NCBI GenBank assembly: GCA_958403905.1
Contig: CATXZD010000012.1
Location: 1 to 64,000 of the forward strand
Length of the DNA stretch: 64,000 bases
From: an uncultured Ruminococcus sp.
Lineage (GTDB): Bacteria > Bacillota > Clostridia > Oscillospirales > Acutalibacteraceae
Direction of reading: 5' to 3'
This document shows, piece by piece, positions 1 through 6,839 of this stretch. The notes under the pieces are model-generated. The model made no database searches. It had not been told where the DNA came from and was given only the letters and a program-made list of their open reading frames with translations. Each line of letters begins with the position of its first letter. The first letter of the stretch is position 1. Position numbers and translations under genes: made by a program.

Positions 1-686
1 TAAAAAACTTCGTATCCTGTTTCAAGAAGAATCAGTCTGATGAGGATTTGATAAATGCCGTAAATCAGAAATTCGGAACGGAGATTAAGTATGACGAGTT
101 TCAGAAGATGATGCAGTCAATCAAGGGTGCAGAAATAAGCACCGCAGGCTTTACAGACAAGACCACGAAAAATAATCTTGACCTTGTAAAGTGGTGCGAA
201 AACGCATACAAAAACGGATGGGGTTATGTTTACGGCGGTTACGGTCAGATCTGTACAAAGCAGTATCTCGACCAACAGGCAAGTCTGTATCCCGGCAACA
301 ACGAGGCAGGCGGTGAAATGCGACAGGTCGGAGAGAAGTGGCTCGGCAAGAGAGTATGCGACTGCATAGGCTTGATAAAATCCTACGCTTGGTACAATGC
401 CGACAGCGGAGAAATTGTCGCAGGTTCAAACGGTTTTACAGACTGCGGAGCAAATTCCATTTGGAGCAGTGCCACCGAAAGCGGAGCGATTTCAACTATG
501 CCCGATACACCCGGACTTGCCGTTTGGATGCCCGGTCATATCGGTGTATATGTTGGCAACGGTGAGGTGATTGAAGCGCAAGGCACAGCCTACGGAGTTG
601 TCAAAACAGAAGTTAACGGTCGAGGATGGACAAAGTGGTTGAAGATACCCAATATCAAATATGTAAATCAAAGCAATAAGAAATGA
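1..686 (+). CDS. NlpC/P60 (C40) peptidase, conjugation cell-wall hydrolase, 5' end outside window
   Basis: The reading frame is open from base 3, so the gene starts left of the window; a TTG at 48 is only an internal codon. The C-terminal half has an NlpC/P60 layout: a YVYGG stretch, the nucleophile Cys in CDCIGLIKSY, and the catalytic His in GHIGVYVGNG followed by an EAQG segment. In Gram-positive ICEs such proteins are usually the last part of a mating-channel subunit that cuts peptidoglycan to let the conjugation machine through. The downstream DUF6103-like gene and the relaxase and VirD4 genes support that role. Stop at 684-686. Any N-terminal lysozyme or membrane part cannot be judged here. 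Confidence 0.8.
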   Translation, partial: KNFVSCFKKNQSDEDLINAVNQKFGTEIKYDEFQKMMQSIKGAEISTAGFTDKTTKNNLDLVKWCENAYKNGWGYVYGGYGQICTKQYLDQQASLYPGNNEAGGEMRQVGEKWLGKRVCDCIGLIKSYAWYNADSGEIVAGSNGFTDCGANSIWSSATESGAISTMPDTPGLAVWMPGHIGVYVGNGEVIEAQGTAYGVVKTEVNGRGWTKWLKIPNIKYVNQSNKK

Positions 687-699
687 CGAGGTGATTTTA

Positions 700-954
700 A
701 TGAAGAAAACAAGCGTGAGCATAATGTATGATGACGAAAAGCTGAATGCAATCAGGCTGTATATGTCACAGCGTGATTTGGATTTCAAGGAAGAACTTGA
801 AAAATCAGTGGACTCTTTATACGCAAAATATGTTCCTGCAAATGTAAGAGAGTTTATTGATATGAAAGGGTTGCAGACAAAACCGCCTAAACTTAAAAAA
901 GAAAAAGCTACTACCATCGACGATGATAATAGCTGTGATTTACCGAAAAGCTAA
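700..954 (+). CDS. DUF6103-like small ICE protein
   Basis: An 84-residue protein beginning MKKTSVSIMYDDEKL. I chose the ATG at 700 because AGGTGA at 689-694 sits five bases before it; the in-frame GTG at 691 overlaps that ribosome binding site. The protein resembles the short DUF6103 family that follows NlpC/P60 genes in Clostridia ICEs: an RHH-like start, a helical middle with the conserved phrase KYVPANVREFID, and a charged Lys-rich tail. Function unknown. It lies 13 bp after the peptidase and probably shares its transcript. Its stop overlaps the tail of the convergent HxlR gene, so the cargo block begins exactly here. Confidence 0.7.
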   Translation: MKKTSVSIMYDDEKLNAIRLYMSQRDLDFKEELEKSVDSLYAKYVPANVREFIDMKGLQTKPPKLKKEKATTIDDDNSCDLPKS

Positions 955-1289
955 CTATTTATTCTTGCCTTGTAATCCTCGCCCCAATTCCACATAGCGT
1001 CAAGAATCGGTTTTAAGCTCTGACCTAATTCAGTGAGAGAATATTCAACTCTCGGCGGTACTTCTGCATACACCTTGCGGTTTACAAGTCCTTTGGCTTC
1101 CATATCACGGAGTTGTGCAGTCAGTACCTTTTGTGATACGCTGCCGATTGATTTTTTCAGCTCTCCGAAACGCATAGTGCCGTTCATCAGATCTCGCAGA
1201 ATCAGCACCTTCCATTTATCGCCGATAAGCATAAGGGTTGTTTCTACGGGGCAAGCAGGCAGTTCCTTTGAAATTTTTTGCTCGTTCAT
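951..1289 (-). CDS. HxlR-family winged-helix regulator
   Basis: A 112-residue protein with the HxlR hallmark: an N-terminal CPVETTLMLIGDKWK segment carrying one Cys, then a winged helix (residues about 20-95) with MRFGELKKSIGSVSQKVLT and PPRVEYSLTELG. Family members sense electrophile or redox stress through that Cys and control a divergent oxidoreductase or flavoprotein gene. Here the divergent gene at 1592 is an NAD(P)-binding oxidoreductase, which fits. It has its own promoter (1335-1364) and repeated candidate operators (1420-1462) in the shared upstream region. Start chosen by AGGAGG-type spacing before ATG at 1289. The exact signal is unknown. Confidence 0.9.
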   Translation of the reverse strand: MNEQKISKELPACPVETTLMLIGDKWKVLILRDLMNGTMRFGELKKSIGSVSQKVLTAQLRDMEAKGLVNRKVYAEVPPRVEYSLTELGQSLKPILDAMWNWGEDYKARINS

Positions 1290-1334
1290 ATTTTTAGCCT
1301 CCTATCATAGTATCAATCAGAAACCTATATCCAT

Positions 1335-1364
1335 ATTATATCGTATGGTTGTATAGGGTGTCAA
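1335..1364 (-). promoter_or_regulatory. Promoter of the HxlR gene
   Basis: On the minus strand TTGACA (complement at 1359-1364) and TATAAT (complement at 1335-1340) are separated by 18 bp. Both hexamers match the housekeeping sigma consensus exactly. The start codon is about 45 bp downstream. Confidence 0.75.
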
Positions 1365-1419
1365 GTTTATAGAATTTAAATAAATTTTTTCAGGAAACAA
1401 AGCTGATTGTTATGCAAAT

Positions 1420-1462
1420 GTTTCCTTTTGGTAACTGTATAATAGTTTCCTTTTAGTAACTA
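1420..1462. promoter_or_regulatory. Tandem candidate HxlR operators
   Basis: Two near-identical copies, GTTTCCTTTTGGTAACT at 1420-1436 and GTTTCCTTTTAGTAACT at 1445-1461, have a 25-bp period. Each contains an AGTT/GTTAC-type half-site dyad. They lie just upstream of the -35 box of the oxidoreductase promoter and between the two divergent genes, the expected place for HxlR binding. Assignment to HxlR is inferred from position. Confidence 0.55.
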
Positions 1463-1482
1463 CAGCACAATAAAGTGCTTAC

Positions 1483-1511
1483 TTTACATCTGAAATCTGA
1501 TTGCGTATAAT
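1483..1511 (+). promoter_or_regulatory. Promoter of the oxidoreductase gene
   Basis: TTTACA at 1483-1488 and TATAAT at 1506-1511 are separated by 17 bp. The start codon is about 80 bp downstream, leaving a leader of about 73 bases in which I see no other element. Confidence 0.7.
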
Positions 1512-1591
1512 ATAGACACAAGATAAAGAGAACGGCCGCTCCTGTACTTGAAATAAAAAATAGAATAAATCAAATTTAGGAGGAACTCAAA

Positions 1592-2221
1592 ATGAAAATT
1601 GCTGTAATTTGTGCTAACGGAAAAGCAGGAAAGCTTATTGTTAAGGAAGCAGTGAACAGAGGACTTGATGTAACCGCAGTAGTCCGCACAGAAAATCAGA
1701 CTGAGGCACAGAATGTTCTGCAAAAGGATTTATTTGATTTGACTGCCGCAGATTTAAAAGACTTTGATGTTGTCGTAGATGCCTTTGGTGCTTGGACAGA
1801 GGATACACTCTATCAGCACAGCACTTCTTTGAAGCATTTGTGTGACATTCTTTCAGGCACAGACATCCGTCTGCTTGTTGTCGGCGGTGCAGGCAGCCTG
1901 TATGTAAATCCCGAGCATACAGCAGTTGTATCTGACGGTCCGGATTTCCCACCACAGTTTTTGCCGCTGGCTAAAGCACAGGGCAAAGCACTTGAAGAAC
2001 TGAGAACAAGAAATGATGTCAAGTGGACATTTATCAGTCCTGCCGGTGATTTCCGTCCGGACGGTGAGCGCACAGGTAAGTATATTCTCAGCGGAGAAGA
2101 ATTAACGCTTAATTCAAAGGGCGAGAGCGTCATCAGCTATGCAGATTACGCAATCGCTATGATTGACGAAGCTGTAAACGGCAACAATATTCAAAAGAGA
2201 ATCAGTGTAGTGGCTGAATAA
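1592..2221 (+). CDS. NAD(P)-binding atypical short-chain oxidoreductase (NmrA-like)
   Basis: A 209-residue single-domain Rossmann protein. The N-terminus MKIAVICANGKAGKLIVKEA replaces the classical GxxGxxG with an NGKAG turn, and DVVVDAFGAW and LLVVGGAGSLYV follow at strands 4 and 5. This is the NAD(P)H-binding family PF13460, often annotated as putative NADH-flavin reductase. A strong AGGAGGA precedes ATG 1592. It is divergent from the HxlR regulator and is probably the regulator's main target, giving a stress-inducible reductase. Substrate unknown. A hairpin at 2227-2260 separates it from the next gene, so read-through may be partial. Confidence 0.85.
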   Translation: MKIAVICANGKAGKLIVKEAVNRGLDVTAVVRTENQTEAQNVLQKDLFDLTAADLKDFDVVVDAFGAWTEDTLYQHSTSLKHLCDILSGTDIRLLVVGGAGSLYVNPEHTAVVSDGPDFPPQFLPLAKAQGKALEELRTRNDVKWTFISPAGDFRPDGERTGKYILSGEELTLNSKGESVISYADYAIAMIDEAVNGNNIQKRISVVAE

Positions 2222-2226
2222 AAATT

Positions 2227-2260
2227 CAGACAGGGCTGTCATTTGCGGCAGCCCTGTTTG
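2227..2260 (+). terminator. Hairpin between oxidoreductase and flavoprotein genes
   Basis: CAGACAGGGCTG (2227-2238) pairs with CAGCCCTGTTTG (2249-2260) around a 10-base loop. The T-tract is poor, so it may attenuate rather than stop transcription into the flavoprotein, macrodomain and sirtuin genes. Confidence 0.5.
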
Positions 2261-2275
2261 AATTCGGAGGTCATA

Positions 2276-2884
2276 ATGGATTATTTGAGATATATTGCAA
2301 ATGACATTCACACAGTGGTTGCGGCAACAACGGATAACGACGGACTACCTGTGACCTGTGCTATAGACATAATGGACTGCGATGAAAAAGGATTGTATTT
2401 TCTTACGGCAAAAGGCAAAGGCTTTTATAACCGACTTACAAAGGGAAAATATATAGCCTTAACAGGAATAAAGGGTAGTAATACGATGTCGAGTGTAGCA
2501 ATTTCTGTTCGTGGTAAGGTTAAAGAAGTCGGTGCAGAAAGACTTGCTGATTTGCTTGAAAAGAATCCTTATATGGAGCAAATCTATCCTACAGAAGAAA
2601 GTCGTAAAGCGTTGAAAGCTTTTTGCATATATGAAGGCAACGGGGAGTGGTTTGACTTATCAAAGAAACCCATTGCGCGTGACACTTTCCAAATCGGAAA
2701 CGGTAAGAAGATGAAGGACGGTTACTTTATTACCGAAAAATGTAATGCCTGCGAAAAGTGTATTACCGTATGTCCTCAGAATTGTATCAATAAAGGTACA
2801 CCGTTTGTCCTCAGAATTGTATCAATAAAGGTACACCGTTTGTTATACAACAGGAGCATTGTCTGCATTGCGGAAATTGTTTAA
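2276..2884 (+). CDS. Pyridoxamine 5'-phosphate oxidase-like FMN protein with a frameshifted ferredoxin tail
   Basis: ATG 2276 follows GGAGG by five bases. Residues about 1-140 form an FMN-binding split barrel (DYLRYIANDIHTVVAATTDNDGLP start). A linker then leads to a ferredoxin-like motif, CNACEKCITVCPQNC. The second cluster motif is missing from the present frame because a 35-bp tandem duplication (2771-2840) shifts it; the ORF now ends at 2884 in unrelated residues. If one copy is removed, the frame continues through CLHCGNCLTIC to a stop at 2920-2922, just before the macrodomain start. Parent function is probably a flavin/iron-sulfur reductase. The flavin domain could still fold. Confidence 0.8.
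   Translation: MDYLRYIANDIHTVVAATTDNDGLPVTCAIDIMDCDEKGLYFLTAKGKGFYNRLTKGKYIALTGIKGSNTMSSVAISVRGKVKEVGAERLADLLEKNPYMEQIYPTEESRKALKAFCIYEGNGEWFDLSKKPIARDTFQIGNGKKMKDGYFITEKCNACEKCITVCPQNCINKGTPFVLRIVSIKVHRLLYNRSIVCIAEIV
2771..2840. repeat. Perfect 35-bp tandem duplication inside the ferredoxin domain
   Basis: Bases 2771-2805 and 2806-2840 are identical, and the identity runs three bases further. Thirty-five is not a multiple of three, so the duplication changes the frame of the last part of the gene at 2276. Confidence 0.95.
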
Positions 2885-2924
2885 CTATATGTCAAGTAAA
2901 TGCAATAGAAAAGAGGAAATAAAA

Positions 2925-3707
2925 ATGACTCAGGCAGAGAAAAGAATTTTTTTGATTAAATATTTACTAGCTGAACAGCCGGAGTATAGAAAGTTAGAGA
3001 TTCCAAAAGCAGAGCAGGCACAAAAGCAGCTGCTGCGCTCTCTTATGAATGTTCGTCCTCCAATGTGCATTGACGCAGATTTCCTGAAAGTACAGAACGA
3101 ATATTTACAAGCAGAAGTTTCCTTAAAAGGTATTACCGATTTATCGGAGCTTTTTCCGATAGACAAGGAAATCTATTTGTGGCAGGGTGATATTACTACG
3201 CTTCGCTGTGATGCGATTGTCAATGCGGCTAACTCACAAATGCTTGGCTGTTTCTGTCCCTGTCACGGATGTATAGATAATGCTATTCACACCTATGCAG
3301 GTATTGAGCTTCGTTTGGAATGTGCAGAGATTATGAAAAAGCAGGGGCGTGCCGAACCCACAGGCAAAGCGAAAATCACAAAAGCATATAATCTTCCATG
3401 TAAATATATTTTGCATACGGTCGGGCCGATAATTTCCGATAAACCGTCAGAACACGATGAACAGTTACTTGCCTCTTGCTATTTGTCCTGCCTTAAGCTT
3501 GCAGATGAAAATAAAATAAGCAGTATTGCATTTTGCTGTATCTCAACAGGCGAATTTCATTTTCCAAATGATAGGGCGGCTGAGATAGCCGTTCAGACAG
3601 TAAAGAAATACAAAGAGGAAGCACAAAGCAGAATCAAGGTGATATTTAATGTTTTCAAGGATGTCGATTACGAAATCTACCGAAAATTACTGGCAACAGA
3701 TAGATAA
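2925..3707 (+). CDS. Zinc-containing macrodomain ADP-ribosyl hydrolase linked to class-M sirtuin
   Basis: A 260-residue protein; ATG 2925 is placed by GAGG at 2913-2916. Residues about 1-75 form a helical extension. The macrodomain follows: LWQGDITTLRCDAIVNAANS, then the zinc-macro signature CFCPCHGCIDNAIHTYAG with Cys, His and Cys ligands, LPCKYILHTVGP, and SIAFCCISTGEF. Enzymes of this subclass remove ADP-ribose placed by the class-M sirtuin encoded next to them, classically on lipoylated GcvH-like carrier proteins. The sirtuin gene overlaps its 3' end by 59 bp, so the pair is translated together. No gcvH-L or lipoate ligase lies in the window. Confidence 0.9.
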   Translation: MTQAEKRIFLIKYLLAEQPEYRKLEIPKAEQAQKQLLRSLMNVRPPMCIDADFLKVQNEYLQAEVSLKGITDLSELFPIDKEIYLWQGDITTLRCDAIVNAANSQMLGCFCPCHGCIDNAIHTYAGIELRLECAEIMKKQGRAEPTGKAKITKAYNLPCKYILHTVGPIISDKPSEHDEQLLASCYLSCLKLADENKISSIAFCCISTGEFHFPNDRAAEIAVQTVKKYKEEAQSRIKVIFNVFKDVDYEIYRKLLATDR

Positions 3708-4521
3708 ACTGAACAATAAGATTAAAACAGCCGACGCAGTTTTAATCGGCGCAGGAGCAGGCTTGTCAACCTCCGCAGGACTTACCTACAGCGGTGAACG
3801 CTTTATGAAATACTTTTCCGACTTTCACCAAAAGTACGGAATCAACGATATATATTCAGGCGGATTTTATCCCTATGAAACACTTGAAGAATACTGGGCG
3901 TGGTGGTCAAGACATATTTATTATAACCGTTATGATACAGATGCAGGAAAAGTCTACCTTGACCTTTTAAAGCTTGTAGAAAATAAAGATTATTTTGTTC
4001 TGACTACCAATGTTGACCATCAATTTCAGCTTGCTGGCTTTGATAAACAGCGGTTATTCTATACACAGGGTGATTACGGATTGTGGCAGTGCTCAAAACC
4101 CTGTCATCAGAAAACCTATGACAATGAAGAAGCTGTACGCAAAATGCTTGTACAACAGAATAATATGAGGATACCGACTGAGCTGATTCCTTATTGTCCA
4201 AAGTGCGGCAGACCTATGACAATGAATCTTCGCTGTGACGATACCTTTGTTCAGGACGAGGGATGGTATGCAGCGGCAAACCGTTATAAGGAATTTCTTG
4301 GCCGCTACAGGAACTCACACATTCTGTTTTTAGAAATTGGTGTGGGAATGAATACTCCGGTAATTATTAAATATCCATTTTGGCGAATGACATCAGAGAA
4401 TCCGAATGCTGTTTACTGCTCAATAAATCTCTCTGAAAGTATTTGTCCGACTGAAATAAAAGCACAGTCAATTTGTATCAGCGATGATATCAGCTGTGTT
4501 CTTAATGATTTGAATAAGTAA
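3649..4521 (+). CDS. Class-M sirtuin (SirTM), protein ADP-ribosyltransferase
   Basis: A 290-residue protein; AAGGTGAT at 3636-3643 selects ATG 3649 inside the macrodomain gene. The NAD-binding start is GAGAGLSTSAGL rather than the deacetylase GAGIS-SGIPDFR form. TTNVDHQFQLAGF carries the conserved Asn. At the usual catalytic His position the sequence reads YTQGDYGLWQC, with Gln instead of His, as described for class-M sirtuins that ADP-ribosylate instead of deacetylating. A four-Cys zinc site is visible (CSKPC and CPKC). Paired with the macrodomain it forms a reversible ADP-ribosylation switch, previously linked to oxidative stress. Here it is ICE cargo behind an HxlR-controlled redox gene; the target protein is not evident. 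Confidence 0.9.
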   Translation: MFSRMSITKSTENYWQQIDKLNNKIKTADAVLIGAGAGLSTSAGLTYSGERFMKYFSDFHQKYGINDIYSGGFYPYETLEEYWAWWSRHIYYNRYDTDAGKVYLDLLKLVENKDYFVLTTNVDHQFQLAGFDKQRLFYTQGDYGLWQCSKPCHQKTYDNEEAVRKMLVQQNNMRIPTELIPYCPKCGRPMTMNLRCDDTFVQDEGWYAAANRYKEFLGRYRNSHILFLEIGVGMNTPVIIKYPFWRMTSENPNAVYCSINLSESICPTEIKAQSICISDDISCVLNDLNK

Positions 4522-4535
4522 AATTTTTAAGGAAG

Positions 4536-5582
4536 GTGATAATAATTAAAAATCAAAACTTCGGAATAGAAATAGAAATGACCGGCATCACACGCAGTAC
4601 AGCTGCAAAAGTGATAGCCGGTTATTTTCATACAGACGCAACTCATGTAGGCGGCTGTTATGATGCATATTCTGTTCGTGATAATGACGGCAGGATGTGG
4701 AAGATTATGCGTGACGCAAGCGTCCGTTGTGAAAACCGTTCAGGACAGAACGCAAGCTCACTGTACTCGGTTGAATTTGTCACTCCCATTTGTAACTATG
4801 ACGATATAGAAACGATACAGGAGCTTGTCAGAAAGCTTCGTGGCGCAGGAGCGAGAGTCAACCCAAGCTGTGGTTTGCATTGCCATATTAATGCGGCCCC
4901 GCATACTCCGAAAACACTTCGCAATATCGTAAACATTATGGCATCAAAAGAGGACTTGTTATACAAGGCTTTGAAAGTAAGTGTTTCCCGTGAGCATTAC
5001 TGTCAGAAGATGGACACACGCTTTCTTGATGAAATCAATAACCGTCCTCCGATGTCAATGGAGCAGATAAAGTCAATGTGGTATGACGGTGAGGATTACA
5101 GTTATCGGCATTATGACGACTCTCGTTATCGTTCTTTGAATCTCCACAGCGTGTTTAATAAAGGAACGATTGAATTTCGCCTTTTCAATTCAACCTTGCA
5201 CGCAGGAGAGGTCAAAAGTGCAATTCAGCTGTGCCTTGCAATCAGCCATCAGGCATTGATACAGAAGTCTGCAAGACACACTAAAACTGTATCGGATAAT
5301 GAAAAATATACTTTTCGTACTTGGTTGCTCCGTCTTGGCTTAATCGGTGACGAGTTCAAAACAGCTCGCCATCATCTGCTGAAAAATCTTGATGGAAACA
5401 TTGCGTGGAAAGATCCTGCGCAGGCTGACAAGCAAAAGGAAAGACTTGCACAAAAGCAAGCCTCACAGTTAAACGACACAGTTCAAAGTACAAATGAAAA
5501 TATAAATATCAACGAACCCGACGTCAATCCTGTTCCAAATGATGAGCAGGAAGAAACTTCGGGTTTTGTTATGAGTATGTAG
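4536..5582 (+). CDS. Amidoligase family enzyme (PF12224-like)
   Basis: About 348 residues with the COOH-NH2 ligase signature: NFGIEIEMTGITR, a central SVEFVTPI, GLHCHINAAPHT and GTIEFRLFNSTLH. These are glutamine-synthetase-fold Glu/His residues for ATP-dependent amide-bond formation. The tail after residue 285 is Gln/Asn-rich and low in complexity. The start is uncertain: GTG 4536 lies inside the ribosome binding site GGAAGGTGA, while an ATT at 4545 has ideal spacing. It is followed 13 bp later by a gamma-glutamylcyclotransferase-like gene. This pairing is known from comparative genomics, where the two are predicted to make and break isopeptide or gamma-glutamyl bonds. Common in ICEs; substrate unknown. 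Confidence 0.88.
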   Translation: MIIIKNQNFGIEIEMTGITRSTAAKVIAGYFHTDATHVGGCYDAYSVRDNDGRMWKIMRDASVRCENRSGQNASSLYSVEFVTPICNYDDIETIQELVRKLRGAGARVNPSCGLHCHINAAPHTPKTLRNIVNIMASKEDLLYKALKVSVSREHYCQKMDTRFLDEINNRPPMSMEQIKSMWYDGEDYSYRHYDDSRYRSLNLHSVFNKGTIEFRLFNSTLHAGEVKSAIQLCLAISHQALIQKSARHTKTVSDNEKYTFRTWLLRLGLIGDEFKTARHHLLKNLDGNIAWKDPAQADKQKERLAQKQASQLNDTVQSTNENININEPDVNPVPNDEQEETSGFVMSM

Positions 5583-5595
5583 AAAGGGTTTAAAA

Positions 5596-6120
5596 ATGAA
5601 AAAGAAATTATATATTGCCTACGGCAGTAATCTCAATCTTAAACAAATGAAATACCGTTGCCCGACAGCAAAGCTTGTCGGAAAGGGTGTAGTCGAAAAT
5701 TATGAATTGCAGTTCAAGGGTATGCCTCACTGTTCCTATGCAACAATTGCACCCAGCAACGGCAAGTCTGTTCCCGTTGCATTGTGGGAGCTTCAGCCGA
5801 GAGATGAAAAACTCCTTGACCGCTACGAGGGTTATCCCTCTCACTACTTCAAGCAGGACTTACCTGTGAAATTGAATAACGGATCGGAACTGACTGCGAT
5901 GGTTTACATTATGAATCTTAGTCAGCAGTACGGATTGCCCAGTGCAAGCTACTACGATACTGTGTCGCAGGGTTACAAGGACTGCGGTTTTGATTTAAAG
6001 GTTTTAAACGAAGCCGTAACTGACAGTGCTGAAAAGTTCTATGAAAACCTTGAACAGAACAATCTGTTTGATTCACCCGATGAAGATGAAAATATGGGAA
6101 TGGGTGGTATGGCTTTATGA
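5596..6120 (+). CDS. Gamma-glutamylcyclotransferase (AIG2)-like protein
   Basis: A 174-residue protein. The N-terminus KLYIAYGSNLNLKQM is the GGCT/AIG2 anion-binding loop (YGSNL), and the catalytic acid sits in LLDRYEGYPSHYFK. The C-terminal 30 residues are acidic and probably flexible. Family members cyclise gamma-glutamyl groups and release 5-oxoproline. Placed directly after the amidoligase and overlapping the next gene by ATGA, it probably reverses or edits the amidoligase product. What that product is in an ICE is unknown. Confidence 0.85.
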   Translation: MKKKLYIAYGSNLNLKQMKYRCPTAKLVGKGVVENYELQFKGMPHCSYATIAPSNGKSVPVALWELQPRDEKLLDRYEGYPSHYFKQDLPVKLNNGSELTAMVYIMNLSQQYGLPSASYYDTVSQGYKDCGFDLKVLNEAVTDSAEKFYENLEQNNLFDSPDEDENMGMGGMAL

Positions 6121-6509
6121 ACGAGAGAAAGAAATTGAAAAAGCAACTCGGTGATAAATATATTTTCAAAATGTATCTGTCGGTGAGCGAAATCAAGAAA
6201 TTGCTTTCCGAAAATCCAAAAAATAAGCACGACACTCTCTTTGCTCCACTCACAGTCGGCTGCGTAAAAATCAATGCTGTGATATTTCCCACACCCGATA
6301 AAATGCTTCTCGGCTTTGATATTCTCGTAAAGGACACACCCGAGAGTGAAGAATGGATTTGCTACGATACGCTATCGGACGAAATTAAGTTATCTCCTCG
6401 TAGTATTGAGCAGGCAATGTTTGATATTCTCAGCCGTGAAGTCAAGGAGTACGGACTGTCCTATACAGAGTGTAATTTTGAAGTAATAAACGGCAAAGTG
6501 ATTAAGTAA
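6117..6509 (+). CDS. Unknown protein co-translated with amidoligase/GGCT pair
   Basis: A 130-residue protein I do not recognise. ATG 6117 overlaps the previous stop (ATGA), so translation is coupled. It is Lys-rich at the start (MNERKKLKKQLG). The middle has alternating hydrophobic strands (VKINAVIFPTPDKMLLGFDILVKD), and DTLSDEIKLSPRSIEQAMFD follows. No signal peptide, membrane helix or Cys pairs. The coupling suggests it acts with the amidoligase, perhaps as substrate, adaptor or regulator; that is inference only. Confidence 0.75.
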   Translation: MNERKKLKKQLGDKYIFKMYLSVSEIKKLLSENPKNKHDTLFAPLTVGCVKINAVIFPTPDKMLLGFDILVKDTPESEEWICYDTLSDEIKLSPRSIEQAMFDILSREVKEYGLSYTECNFEVINGKVIK

Positions 6510-6839
6510 AGAATAACGGCAGTATTCACGCCACATTCGCCCTGTGTCGGCTTTTAAAGGAGAAGTCGGGAAGTTATCCGAAATCAAAGAAAAATCGAAA
6601 CAGGGCGGTTTGTGGCAAGGTGTGAAAAATTAAAGTTACGGCAGTCGGGCAGTTTTTCAAGGGTAGAGAAACAAGCAGCCGGCTATCAAAATGTCAAGTA
6701 GTAAATAGAAAAAATATTGAATAAATATACACAGTGAATATATAGTGGTCAGTAAAAATGGGTATGCTTCGCACAACCTCTGACAAGTTTGTTTTTTGTT
6801 TATCAAAGGATTTGTAAATATGTAAATTGTTTGTGGGAA
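6510..6839. other. Gap between transfer genes and IS110 element
   Basis: No gene is visible. The left part is GC-richer and resembles the ICE backbone; from about 6690 it becomes AT-rich, which may mark the end of the IS110 element. I could not find a clear terminal repeat, as expected for this family. Confidence 0.4.
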
